Assembly: GCA_964036045.1 (NCBI GenBank) | Contig: OZ038379.1 | Span: 69,904,719 to 69,968,718 of the forward strand | From: Eutreptiella sp. 'Long Island Sound 2002' | Taxonomy: Eukaryota; Euglenozoa; Euglenophyceae; Eutreptiales; Eutreptiaceae | DNA length: 64,000 bases | Direction of reading: 5' to 3' | In this document: positions 41,429 through 52,363 of the stretch, one piece after another | Position numbering within the stretch: the first letter of the stretch is position 1 | Layout of the letters: every line of letters begins with the position of its first letter | The notes under the pieces: generated by a model | Seen by the model: the letters and a program-made list of their open reading frames with translations, nothing else | Told to the model about the DNA's origin: nothing | The model's database searches: none | Made by a program: the position numbers and the translations under genes

Positions 41429-43755
41429 CGGCCCAGACGGCGGACGCGAGAGAGTGGGGGGGGGATCTGGGCCCCCCGACCCACGCCCCCCCCCACGATA
41501 CGGCGTGACGGAGAAGCGCGCGCCACCTCCCGCGGGAGGGAGGGCGGAGACAACGAGTGCGGGGGGGAACCTACTGCCCCGCAGCCCGCTAACCGCTGAC
41601 CGCTAACCCTCACGGCCGCCCCCGGCCAGCCAGCGCCGCGCGGCGACGGTGGGGGGGACAAGGGGCCCAGGCGAGGGCCTGCATGAGGTTCCGGCTCTAG
41701 GTAGAGGGGGGCGGGGGAAGAGTGCGACGCCCCAGCGGACAATTGGCCCCCGCGGCCGGGACCGCCAGGCCGCCCCCGCGCGGCCGTTAGGGGGCGGCGC
41801 CAGGGGACCAGAGGCCCCCCCCCACTCCCCCACCCCTCCCCCTCAGCCCCAAGATCGGACGGAGGCAGGCCGAAGAGACAGCGGCCCCGCAGTCCCCCCG
41901 AAGAGGCCGCTGCACCCGGGGTGAGGGGGCACCGCGGCCGCGGCAAGCGCCCCCGGTGAACCGCCCGCACGCTCCCGCCCTGCCCGCTGCCGACCGACGG
42001 CGGATCGGCGGCGCCCAGGACGGCGCAAACGGAGCGGCCCCTTCAGAGGCCGGCCTGGGGAAGGCTGGGGCGCGAACCAGGGCGGGGTGGTTCCCCCCCC
42101 CCCCCCCCCGCGGCACTGACCCCTTGGCGGCCGACCAGGCCGCGCTTGACGCCCGCGGCCGCCCGGCAACCCCCACGGCACGAGTATACCCCGGGGGGGG
42201 CACGCCGGAGACAACGGATGGCAGGCCGACGCCCGACGGGGCGGGGGGGCGGGGAGCGGCGGGGAGGCCCCCCCAACCCCCCCCCCCGCCCCCCCCCCCA
42301 GGCTTGAGGGCCACAGGAGCGATGCTCCGCGCCCCCGGAGCCGAGGGGACGCCCCCCCTCCCCCAGAAGGGACCGCGACGCGAGGGGGGGGGATGCGGCT
42401 GGACCTGCACACTGCGCGCCCCAGCGCCCCAAGCCACCTGCTCCCGCGGGGGTCGCGACCGACGGGCGAGCCCACACCAGCGCGCCGGAGCGGCGCGCCG
42501 ACCAAGCTTGGGAGCGGCGCACGGCGGCGCACCAGAACAGTATGGAGGCCCCACCCCCCCTGACCCCCCCCATGACCATTGCCCACTCGGGGAGGGCAGA
42601 GGGGGGGTTCAGGTCTGAAGGGGCCGCGGGGGAGCGGTTCACGGGCCGCCCCTCATCCCCCCCCCCCGGGGCGGCCCCGCGACCCCGACCGAACGCGCAC
42701 GCCGGGGGGGAGTGCGCCAACGACAAGAGGGGGGCCAGGGTAGGGAACCGCGGACCGCACCCAAGAGGGGGAGCAGGGAGGCCGCGGCGCGACCCCCCCC
42801 CCCCTCCGGCCCCCCCAGCGGCCCGCAAGCCGCGGGGGCGCCGGCCCCCACCCCCTGAGGCAGAGGGGATGGTTCCCCCCCCCCCGCCCGAGAGAGGAGC
42901 CGGAGCACGGCCCGCCCCCCCGCCCCAGCCGCCGGCCTCCAAAGGAACCGCGAGGAACAAGCGAGCCCGCGCCAACGCGCCAGGACGCCGCACAGATCGC
43001 GCCCAGAGAAGGCAGGCGAGCACGAACCGGAGTGGTATGGGGACCACGCCCGCCATGACCAGAACGACGCCAGTGACACCCGCTTTGTTGCCTACCCAGG
43101 GAAGGCAGAGGGACGGAACGAGGCAGAGCGACCCCCCGCCATACTGGCCCCCCCGGCCGCACAAACGGGGGGCACGGCACACGGGCCGCCCCCCCCCCCA
43201 AACCCGCCCCCCGGCACACGAACGCCACGGACCCGCCCCACGGGGGGCGCACAGCCCCAAGCCAGGTAGGGGGGAACCGGGACCGGACCGCCCCGCCCCA
43301 AGCACGCCAGACGGAGCAAGGGACCGGGGCAGGACACGCGGAGGGGCACGGACCACGTGGAACGGCCCTACCAGCGCCCAGTGCCGGGACCGCGCGAGGT
43401 GCGCACGCCACACCAGCCAGGGGGGGCGGGCGGACGCCGCGGGAGCGCGAGCGCACACACACGCAAAGGGCACGCGGGGACTACCAGAAGGGCAACCGGA
43501 CCGAGCTCGCGGAACGCACAGACTGCGTGGAATGGCGTACCAGCGAGCGAGAGTAAGGGACACCCGGACGGGACGGCCCGCCACACGCAGCGCGGGACAC
43601 GCGGGGCGGGGAGGGGGAAACGGGAGAGACATAACACCAGGTACCGGCGCGAGCCCCCCGAACCGGCCGCGAGCGCCGCGCACACACGGACAGGGCACTG
43701 CACCCGCCAAGGCAGTAGTGGCGCACTGCGTCACGCCCCAACCCCTAGGCTAGGC
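41429..43755 (+). other. Extremely GC-rich low-complexity segment
   Basis: Long frames exist on both strands at once (for example minus 42043-43734 and plus 42542-43753). They encode only Pro/Arg/Gly/Ala-biased sequence without motifs, so I call no gene. Many runs of seven or more C or G occur, the longest near 42097-42111 and 42275-42300. Confidence 0.6.
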
Positions 43756-44160
43756 AGCCTCCGCGCCAGCCGAAGGGGGTCCCACTGGCGACAAGCCAGT
43801 AGCAGGGGCCTGGCAGCGCCGGCGCCCCGGGCGACCAGGCATTAGGGGGGCGAAGCTGTGGGTAAGCGCCCGCAGCCACGGCTGCGAATTGATGCACTGA
43901 CCGGGGAGTGGCGAAACGGGGAAGCCGGGGAGGGACGGGGCTCCGAGCCCTGTGAACCCGGGGGACTCCGCCACCAGGCAGGAGGTTTGTCTTGGAAGGC
44001 CCCCCACTAGGACCCGGTGGGGAGGATATCACCTGGCCCGACCAGGTGGCCCCCCGGGGCGGAAAGGCGTCTAGTACCCGCAAAATCAAACCTCAAACTT
44101 CAAACCATTCCAGCCCCGTGTGAGGACTGTGCTTGTTTGTAGGTAGGTAGGTAGGTATCT
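43756..44160 (+). other. Structured tail of the GC-rich locus ending in (TAGG)n
   Basis: Several short inverted repeats occur (ACTGGCGACAAGCCAGT near 43783; GCAGCCACGGCTGC near 43875). The segment ends at TAGG repeated four and a half times (44140-44157). Some LINEs end in a short microsatellite, so this could be the 3' end of a plus-strand LINE, but I see no target duplication to prove it. Confidence 0.35.
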
Positions 44161-44724
44161 TTGGGAGCTTGGGATGCCTCGTTGGACAATGCAAGCAGAA
44201 GGTCTCACCAAGGGGACATCCTTTCCCTCCCACTGCCCTAGTTGAGGTGCCCCCTAAGGCGCTCCCGCAGGTGCTTGGGAAGGCCCTGTCGCGGCCAGCC
44301 AGTCCAGGTGTCCCGGGTGGGAGGGTGTCCCCACATGTGCCCACGGGTAGGGTCACATGCCCCCCCCCTTTTGGCGCAGCTCTGTGGGCTGCCAGACCGT
44401 ATGGATTATCTCTCACCACAGGGGGTATTGCTTCTGCGAGTCTACGGTACGATCGCCTCACCCCTGTGGCTTGAGTTGCGGGGCCTCTCTGCTTGGCAGG
44501 CGACCCATTCCTGGACTTTGTACCGGCTCGCCTGTCACCGGTTTCTTCCAGGGCTCCGGGTGACATTTGCCATGGTCCGCGATGCAGCGCTGCCGGGCTC
44601 GGACCAGCGGCCTTGGGGTACCGCCCCTGCTGCTGGCCCGGTGGGTCGGCTGGGTCGCCCCAGTGTGGCTGACCCATGGGGTGCGGTTTGCTGTTTCCAG
44701 TCCCTCGGCCGCCCTACGTGCGCA
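44161..44724 (+). other. Unassigned sequence before the 65-bp array
   Basis: Moderately GC-rich, no repeat with the rest of the window noticed and no recognisable protein. A 194-codon minus frame (44093-44677) has no motif. Confidence 0.4.
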
Positions 44725-45124
44725 CGTGTGTGCGGTGTCCCAGGCCCCCTGGCGCTTGTTCACTGGTGTGCGCGCATGGTGTGTTCTGTGTGTTCCGTGT
44801 GCGGTGTCCTCGGCCTGTTGGCTCGTGTTCACCAGTGTGCCTCCTCCGTGCGTTGTGTTGCGTCAGCGGTGTCCCGGGCCACTTGGCTCCTGTTCACCGG
44901 TGTGCACATTTCGTGCGTTGTGTTGCGTGCGCGGTGTCCTGGGCCACTTGGCTCCTATTCAGAGGTGTGCCTGCTCGGTGCGTTGCGTTGCGTGTGCAGT
45001 GTCCTGGCCCTCTTGGTTCGCGTTCGCCGGTGTGCTCGCTCGATGCGTTGTGTTGCATGTGCGGTGTCCTGGGCCACTCGGCTCCTGTTCCCCGGTGTGC
45101 CCGCCCGAGGTGTTGTGTTGCGTA
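44725..45124 (+). repeat. 65-bp minisatellite, left part
   Basis: Six units of about 65 bp with core GGTGTCCTGGGCCACTTGGC and GTTCACCGGTGTGC. The later units are 65 bp exactly. The array is cut at GTTGCGTA by Element 3 and resumes at 54574. Because 65 is not a multiple of three, frames across it cycle through all phases, so its ORFs are not genes. Confidence 0.85.
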
Positions 45125-45632
45125 CTAAGGTTTAGGCTCTAACCAGCACCCTTTAGAAAGCACTGCACATTGGACTCATTCATTGCATCACACTGGGGCC
45201 GTACAAACACAGAGTATGTGACGAACCACTCACTTATTTACACACGCAGTTTGCTATTCAATTCGTTTACTTTACAACGCTTTGCTTGTTCGTTTTCTCT
45301 ATTGCCCTTTGCTTGTTATTTGTGTTGTGCACATGTGACCACCATGGGTATTTCCTACCAAGAGCAGAACAATGAATAGCGCCAATAGCCCATAAAGGCT
45401 CCCACTCAAAGAGGGGCGCATAGCTCGAAACTGTGTTAAATAGTAGTAAAAAGCGACTCCAATAGCCTTAGAAACACAGGGTTGCAATGATACAGAATCA
45501 GTATAAATGACCATCCAAATCATGATCATCATCCATCAGCACAGGACACGCATGCCAGTAAAATGACAAAAATGTGTCAATGTGTCAAAACCTTTTTAAC
45601 CTGTGGAGCTTTAGAATTGTGGGTCCACTTCC
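45125..45632 (-). repeat. 3' LTR of Element 3
   Basis: Starts CTAAGGTTTAGGCTC and ends GGGTCCACTTC on the plus strand. On the element strand a polypurine tract (AGGGGGGAGG, 45632-45641) precedes it. The exact last base is uncertain by one or two. Confidence 0.82.
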
Positions 45633-45641
45633 TCCCCCCTC

Positions 45642-46572
45642 GTGGAAGACAACACAGGCGTACTTCGTTGCGTCGTCGTGGCTCATCGACGCTGCGGCGT
45701 CGTATTTGGCGCCGATCTTGTCGTTGTTGACGACTCCTCACTCCTGCAATCCAGCACCTCCATCAGGTCGCTCTCGCTCTTCAGAGTTTGACGCTGCCCT
45801 GCTTGACGTCCACAGCTACGCATTGTACTCGAAGTTCTTTCAGACGCGTTGACGCTGTCCTCATACTCTTCTGCACTTCGGCTGGATCTTGTTCTTCTCC
45901 TTGCTCATCGTCCAATTCGCGCGTTGGGGACGACGCAGGACGACTTGTCGTTCTTCACGCTGATCGCATCTTTTTGAAGGGCTTCAGTCTGCAGCACTCA
46001 TCTCTTCGGAGGGTTCGCAGTTGCCATAGTCCTGCATTGACTTCAGTCTTCATAGTCCCCCTTTGATGCTTCGGCCATTCGTTCAGTCGACCTACAGGTT
46101 CGATCTACTTCTTTTTGGCTCAGCGCGTCGACGATTTTGCGTCTGTCTGATATAGTGATTGTGCAGGTTGACGAACGCACAGGTTTGCTGGGGTACCGAC
46201 TCCAGTGCGGGGCAGTGCCATACAAACCTAACCTTAGGGTCTCAGCACCAACTATCCTTCCAGTATCTACTACACTCAGGCGCAACAGTGTTTTCAGTCA
46301 GCAGTATACTGTCAGTCACACTCCACCTAGTCCTAACTCTCTCGGGTCTTTTGCAAACAGACAGTCCGTGGTGAAACAGTCAACAAACAGCAGACTTATC
46401 AAGTCAGTCACTCCATTTTCTTCTTCTTTCTTTCCCTACTGGTTGCAGACAACGCGCACCTGCACGCTTCAGATATTGGGCCCGACTTGTTTCAAACTTG
46501 TCAAACCACTCCCTTTGGCTTGCATAACTTGGTCTTTTCACCCTTTTTTTGTTTTTTTTTCTTGTCAGCAAT
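45642..46572 (+). other. Element 3 distal region upstream of the opposite-strand ORF
   Basis: No convincing frame on the minus strand. On the plus strand a pyrimidine-rich stretch (46535-46564) ends in TTGTCAG (AG at 46567-46568), five bases before the ATG of the plus-strand ORF, resembling a 3' splice site. A second candidate, GGTTGCAG, ends at 46448. Confidence 0.4.
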
Positions 46573-47382
46573 ATGGTTAAGAAGAAGAGTGTGCCTCGCC
46601 GTTGGGCTTCTCTTCCAGCGACTGCGTAAGCTGCAGCCTTTGCAGTGCCTGTGCCAGTTCTTCCACTCCCACCACTCCATCCACTCGCAGCAACTCCACC
46701 TCTGCCCCCCCACTCGCCTCCGTCGCAGCCATCGTACATCCGCACGGCTTATGAGCGCGGACGGCCATCTGGGTTGACAACGCCGACATGGATCCCATTC
46801 CATGGGACCTGGATCTTGCAGACTCCAACTGCATCGCCCGCCGTGTGGTTTGGGACAGGAGGCGGTACGCTCCAGGGCGTCCCTCGCCGCTCCATGCGGC
46901 GCGCCCCCCGGCTCACCCGTGCCGGGGTCCGCTGGGTGTGGACCCGGGACCCTCCGGGCCCCAGTGCTCCTGTGCCCGAGGAGTGGGTAATCCCTCCTCT
47001 CCGTGGCCCCCTCGCTCTCCCCCAGGAGTAACTCCGCTTGGAGGTTGAGGACGTGGAGGTGATCGTGGAAGTGGAGAGCTTCGGCCCTGAGCACAAACGT
47101 GCTGCCACCGCCATGATTTGCGCCGTGTTGCACTCGATCTTCATCACCGCCCACGAACACTTCTTCGCTAACATGTATCTTACTTGGATGGCCATTCACG
47201 GAGGTCAGTTTGCTCGCAATCTTTTGCTCCTCCGTGGTACTGCCTCTTGTTCCTGTTCATCGTCTACTAGTTTCCGTGCCTCTTCCTTTTTCTCTTCGCG
47301 GCGTTGCGCTCGGTCCAACTTCCTTTGTGCCATCTTTCTTGCGGTTTCCAGCATACCCGTGAGATCGTGCAGACGGCAGTAA
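46573..47382 (+). pseudogene. Opposite-strand ORF in Element 3
   Basis: The frame from ATG 46573 begins MVKKKSVPRRW, has TAA at 46627-46629, a Pro-rich region, TAA at 47029-47031, and then VEVESFGPEHKRAATAM and FITAHEHFFANMYLTW. The downstream part beyond about 47205 overlaps the pol end on the other strand and is probably not coding. Antisense ORFs at this position are known from some plant Gypsy (Tat-type) elements. No family is recognised. The minus frame here (46501-47199) is longer but compositionally looks like a shadow. Confidence 0.4.
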
Positions 47383-47820
47383 TGGACAAGCTGGTATGTC
47401 GGATTACCGTTGTCTAAAACAAATGCGCTTATGGGTTGCCACGTGCTGTCGCTAACTTCGTACTCAGCCCATCATGAGAAATCGCCACCCGTGTTTGTAC
47501 TTGTGCTGCACGATCGACTCCACGATGTAGCAATCCCTTTCCTGCATTTCTTGGTCGTCCATTTCAGGAAGTTATTGTACCCCGTCTTCTTCTTGCACGC
47601 CTCCTTCGTTCTCATCCTCGTCAGCCGCCATCTTTGACCTTTCCGCTTCGATCGCCAGTTCTCTCCATGCTTCCAAGTCGTCATCTTCCAGCGCTGTGTA
47701 CCTTTTCAGTTGGTTGTAACCCACATCTACCAACCCTTCCATGCTCCGGCTCGCCTTGACCTTTACAGTACTGGGCCCAACCTCCGTTACCAAGTACGGT
47801 CCGAAGTACGGCAGATCCAA
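47206..47820 (-). pseudogene. Element 3 integrase C-terminus and chromodomain
   Basis: The minus frame reads LPYFGPYLVTEVGPSTVKV (the GPY/F-type integrase tail) followed by an acidic stretch to 47572. In another frame it reads DCYIVESIVQHKYKHGWRFL and, after one more frame change near 47480, EYEVSDSTWQPISAFVL. Together these match a chromodomain. A charged tail then ends at TGA 47206-47208. Because it is split over frames no single ORF reveals it. Confidence 0.65.
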
Positions 47821-47959
47821 GTCGTTCCGTGGCCATCGAGGGAAACGAGTATGATGAACGAGTACCAGGTCTCTCTCTCTGTACTCGGCGTGTGATTTCC
47901 CCCTGTTTTGTCAACGGTGTTCTCGATTACAAACTTTGGTCAGCAGCTCTTCTGCCTTC

Positions 47960-49016
47960 TCAGCCATGGCTCTTTGCTCTTCGACCCATCCTTTCACTTT
48001 TGTGTTGCAATCGTCTGTGGTAGGGAACTCGTAAAAGAAACCTGGACGTCCGAAAAAAAAGTTCGGTGGGAGAGTACCCCGTCCGACTTGAGATCTGGTT
48101 GTTCATCATGTAAACGGATACCGGCACGAGCTTAATCCAGTTGCGGCTACTTTCTTCGGCGAGTAGTATTCTTGTAATCGTCTTGAACGCTTTGATCTGC
48201 CTCTCGCACTGCGTGTTCTTCTTCTTATAGTTCAGTGTCCCGACGTCGACCTCGACGCCCATGTTCTTGAGGAATCCGGTGTACCAGGCAGTGTTTGAGG
48301 TAAATCTGATGTCTCTGTCACTGTGTATTGGTTTCGGCATTCAGAACTTCGAACAGTTCTTTCAAGACAGTTTCTCCATCGCATTTCTTCGTGAGCAGAA
48401 ACACACCTGTGTACCTGCTCAATCCACAGGTCACGAGCAAAGCGGAGTCGTGCCCTGAGTACTTCGGCATCTTCACTAAGTCCAGGTACAGCACGCTGTT
48501 CACCATTCTCGGTATTGGTAAGTGCGCTGTTAAACCTTGATCAGCGCTTGTACTTTGCTTGGCCTTCGAGCATGGGCATTCCGTGCAAACTTCTCTTAGG
48601 ACTTCGTTCAGTCGCTCTTGGCTCAGGGTGGTGTAGAAGTGCTTCTCGAAAAACCATTGTGTTCGTTCTACTCCAGGATGTCCATTCGTCTTGTGTGCCC
48701 ATCGACCCATCGACTTCACGTGTGTTGACGGCACACATATCACTTCTTCTCTGTACAGGTGACTCGCCGTACGCGCCCATTGGACTCCACCGTCATCTAC
48801 AAAGCTTCGTCGCTCCTTCAACGTTTTCAGGATGAGAAACTCGGGCAACAGGTCTGTCACCTTCCACTCCGTAGATCTCGAGGGTGTAACCCTTGCGAAG
48901 AGGTCCAACTGCACGTCCATTATAGCAAAAGCCTCCTTTGCGAGCTCTTCCGTGTCTCGTCCCAGCAAATCGTTGAACGAACCTCGTGGCAGGTAGTCGC
49001 ACAACTCGTTCTTCAC
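47960..49016 (-). pseudogene. Element 3 integrase core
   Basis: The first part (48318-49016) has the zinc-binding HKTNGHPGVERT...CTECPCSK and the first catalytic Asp in LYLDLVKMP. The second (47960-48340), in another frame, has HSDRDIRFTS with the second Asp and NTQCERQIKAF with the Glu. The usual NG-AE-R sequence at the last site is changed but the Glu is kept. It would insert the cDNA into chromosomes. A frame change lies near 48330. Confidence 0.78.
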
Positions 49017-49029
49017 GCCGGTGATGTGG

Positions 49030-49762
49030 AAGGTCGTCAGTCGAAGTTGTGATAAAAAGGTCCACCATCTCCTGATCCTCTTTTGTTCGGGCGGCAGCTT
49101 ATGTAGGAACGCTTGCGCAGCTCCTGGTCACACAACCACGTTACAGGGTTTGATGCCACGATGCGAGTCTGGCTTGCCAGCAACAGGACCCCGCTCATGA
49201 TCTCCTGCTCGTAGGTTGAGTAGTTCTTCCCGGCGGCATTCCACTTCCAGTTCCAGTGGCCTAGCGGGACTAAATGCCACTCGTTTTCATTCTACTCGTG
49301 TCGTAGCGTTCCGTCCCTGTTTACGCCCAGCGTCCTGAGCTTTTGGTCCACTTCTTTGCACAAATCCCTGTTCAGGCGCTGGCATTGGAAGAGTGTACCT
49401 CCGCCTCCAACATCCGACGCGTCCGTGACCAGCAACACCTCACCAACTGGCCGGGGTACGCCTAGGATCAGGCAGTTCTTGAGTTTTCCTTTGATTTCCT
49501 CCAGTGCTGCTTGCTCTTTCTCTGTCCATTGCCACTTGGTCTCGTTCTTGATGAGGTCGGTCAGGGGAGCACTACTGAAGGTGAAGTTCTTCAGGTGTCT
49601 TCTGTAAAAGTTACACGACCCCACGAACTGGCGAAATTTTCTTGACGCCTTTGGCTTTTCCATTGACTTCAGACAGGTCAAAGTTGAGCAATGGTCGCAA
49701 TTTTGCATCCGTTGGCTTCCACCATCCGGGTCCCATCGTAAATCCCAGATACTCCATCTCAC
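49030..49762 (-). pseudogene. Element 3 RNase H
   Basis: The frame reads FRQFVGSCNFYRRHLKNF, APLTDLI, WTEKEQAALEEIK, then LVTDASDVGGGGTLFQ with the first acidic residue. TAG near 49292-49294 is in frame and the sequence continues with GKNYSTYEQEIM. The segment overlaps the RT frame at its start (49611-49762), so a frame change lies near 49650. Confidence 0.72.
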
Positions 49763-50504
49763 TTCGGAGGAAGTCGCAGTTATCCAGCTTTATCCTCAAG
49801 TGTTGCTCTTGACAGAATTCGAAAAACTCCCTCAAGAGTACTAAATGGTCTTCCACCGAGTTGATCCCTAGCAGCACGTCGTCAATGTGCGCCTCCAACA
49901 CGGCACCCCTTGTGAGTAGCTCTTGAACGGCTGGTCTCTTCTTGACGAGGCACAGGACTTGAGACATTATCTCCTGGAACAAGGCCGGGGCGTTGCTAAT
50001 GCCAAAAGGCATCACTCGCCACTTGAAAATACAGCCTTGTGGAGTGATGAAGGCCATCATGTCCTTGGCGCGTTCCGTCAGGTCCACTTGCCAAAAGCCT
50101 GACCTCTTGTCCATCTTTGTCTTAAACTTGCAGTCCGCTGCCTTTTCCGACGTGTTCTCCCTGAACAGCAGGGACCCACTGTGCTGCTTGATCTTGCGGT
50201 TGAGCTTTTGGTAGTCCACGACTAGCCTCTTCGCCCTAGACCCTGGCTTTGCCACTAGGAAACAAGGAAAACAATGCTTGGGGTAGTCTCCATCCTTGTA
50301 TTCCTCGATCAGTCCTGCCTCCACGCACTCCAAAAATTGCCGCATGATCTCGTCCATGTCGGCTTTGGAAGCCGGATAAGGCTTTGACCTTATTCCATCC
50401 TTGGGGTGCTCTTCTTTCAGCTCCAAGTCAACCTGTCCCAGCTTTCTACAGGTTCCAGGTGATGGCAATGGTCCGAATACTTCTTGGTACTTGTGTAAGA
50501 TGTT
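49611..50504 (-). pseudogene. Element 3 reverse transcriptase
   Basis: The minus frame 49611-50468 shows RSKPYPASKADMDEIM, a motif region RLVVDYQKLN, MDKRSGFWQVDL, WRVMPFGISNAPALFQ and catalytic AHIDDVLLG (HIDD in place of YIDD or YVDD). Length and order match Gypsy RTs. It is clearly a different lineage from Elements 1 and 2. TGA at about 50502-50504 separates it from the linker in the same frame. Confidence 0.82.
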
Positions 50505-51225
50505 TCACACACGCTCGTCGTGTTCTTTCACTTTGCTCATGAAGTCCTCGCTCGCTTGCAGGTTGCTTCCCCCGAGCTCATTCTTCTTTTGGTTGTGGAG
50601 ATCGTCTGATTTCACTCCTTCGGGTATCCCAACTTCAGTCAATCCAAGAGCGCATTCACATCTTTTGGTACGTTCTTTCTTCCTCTGGCGCTTGTTCTTC
50701 TTGCATCTCTTCGTGCTACCTGTGTTGAGTTTCTCATCGGCATAGTAGTCCGTAGTCTCCCTGTACTCTTCCAACAGGTCGCACAAATCGGTGTAGTTCA
50801 AAACCTCTCAGTATTCGCCTGCCGCTCCGTCATCGTACTCGGGCAAATAAACTTTAGACTTCCAGACGTCTTTCAACTCCTCTTTTTGAATCTGGTCGAT
50901 GGGCGTCCGAAGTGGGGCCTTCATCTCTTCTCGATCTTGCTTTGACATCGGCCACGACTCTGTTGGCTTGGCTAGATTCGTCTTACGCTTCTTTGTTTCA
51001 AAACCCGTACAGGAACCCATGCCCTTCGCTCTTCGGGTGTAGGTTCTCCTCGATGGTTCGGCGGAGCAGCAATTCTTCGTTGTCAGAAGGTAGAAGGACG
51101 TCGTTGAACATGTCCTCGTACTCCACCGAAGTTGGGTAGCTCCCTTCGGTCACAAGTGTGATGGTGCTTATACTAGGAGCTTCCGACAGCCCGTCGCTGT
51201 CATGCCCCTCTTCTTGAGAGTTCAC
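50505..51225 (-). pseudogene. Element 3 linker between methyltransferase-like domain and RT
   Basis: Three short minus frames (50505-50801, 50808-51020, 50998-51225), two of them in one frame across a TGA, encode acidic and Lys/Arg-rich sequence without a recognised domain. Elements 1 and 2 have a linker of similar nature and length at this place. Confidence 0.5.
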
Positions 51226-52350
51226 TTTTCTGTTCCGCCGGGAGTTCTGGGTTCTCTTTGGGTAGTTCTTTGATGGTCACCTTCATGTCTTCGCGTTTTT
51301 GGTGTTGTTGCGATTCCTTCAGGTCAGGAAAGTGTTGTAGCATATGCTTTCTTCCCCATCCTCGGTCGTTCTTCGTGATCTTCTCGACAACTTCGGGGTT
51401 CAAGTCCTCTTGCGCCACCGGGTTGAGCGATCCGTCAACAACGCATGAGTTCGTTTGCCACTTGGGAACGGGCAGTAGCTCCACCCTGTAGTCAACTTTG
51501 TACATAGGAACATCGGGTAGTCGTACTTGGGTTATTGTCAGCTTGGTCAGTACCTCTCTCCGCCCTTTCTTCATCCATTTCCCTTCTTCAGGTACGACAA
51601 CAATTACTCGTGAACCTTCCAAAGCGATTTTCGTCAAGACTTTCTCCATTTGGGAGAACGGTGGGTTTGCGTACAGGTACTTCCATCTCCCCAGGTCTCG
51701 CCAACTGTACCACCAGGCGCTGTTGCCTTGTCTCCAACAGTAGAGTTCGCTGTCTGCGTTAACGTGATTAGCGAAGAGTTCAATGAAATCGTCACCGCAG
51801 GGTTCAACTCCTTGTACCCGTGTAGCTTCATCTCCGTGGCTAAGGTGTAGGTCTCCAGGGTTAGTAGCATCTCTTTCTCCAAACGCAGTAGTCCTTCGAC
51901 CTTCACTTCCGTGTCCAGGTCGAAGCTGATGTCCCTCAAGACTTTTATGCCTTCGACAATCTCTGCGGTCTCTTCGAGGTGCACCTTCTCCCACTCTCTG
52001 TCGTCTGTCCGTACTAGGAGGTGTCTTGGTGACTGAAGGCCCAGGTAAGGAATCTCGAGGTTCTCGTCGAAGAAGTCCTCACCAAGCCCAGCGTCGAACG
52101 GGTCCGTCTCGAGGACTAAGAAACTTTTTGGTAATCTCTTCCTCCCCAGAATCACCATCCCTTTTTACTTCCCTTCGGTCAGGCATATTCTCCCGTCGCC
52201 AATACTGATAGCAAAGCTCGGCGCGTAATCAATTTCTCCCTCAGGTACCTGTTTCGCCGCCATTATACTGCTCTTAGCCCCCGTGTCAATAAAACTTTCA
52301 ATCGCGGATGCTTCGGTTACTTCGACTGGCAACAGGTAGCCTTTCCCCAA
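51200..52350 (-). pseudogene. Element 3 protease and methyltransferase-like domain
   Basis: The protease segment (52165-52350) has FIDTGAKSSIM with catalytic D-T-G. A stretch with EIPYLGLQSPRHLLV follows (51634-52158). After a frame change near 51800 the frame reads DDFIELFANHVN, then LYANPPFSQMEKVLTKI (NPPF at 51656-51667), then SRVIVVVPEEGKW. This is the same succession as in Element 2. The NPPF motif matches motif IV of N6-adenine methyltransferases; enzyme function is an inference. Confidence 0.7.
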
Positions 52351-52363
52351 GAGAGGTGCCTCC

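Noticed and set aside
42043-43734. 563-codon minus-strand ORF
   Set aside because: It lies in extreme GC-rich low-complexity DNA where the plus strand is open too. It has no motif and shows a simple Arg/Gly/Pro/Ala bias.
44725-45124. CRISPR-like array
   Set aside because: The units are contiguous 65-bp tandem repeats without unique spacers, in a eukaryotic repeat context.
44242-45142. Cys/Val-rich ORFs across the 65-bp array
   Set aside because: The period is not a multiple of three, so all frames repeat the same translations in rotation. They are shadows of the repeat.
46501-47199. 232-codon minus-strand ORF in Element 3
   Set aside because: It is out of phase with pol, rich in His, Arg, Trp and Gly as expected for an antisense shadow, and without motifs. 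The plus-strand frame looks more protein-like.
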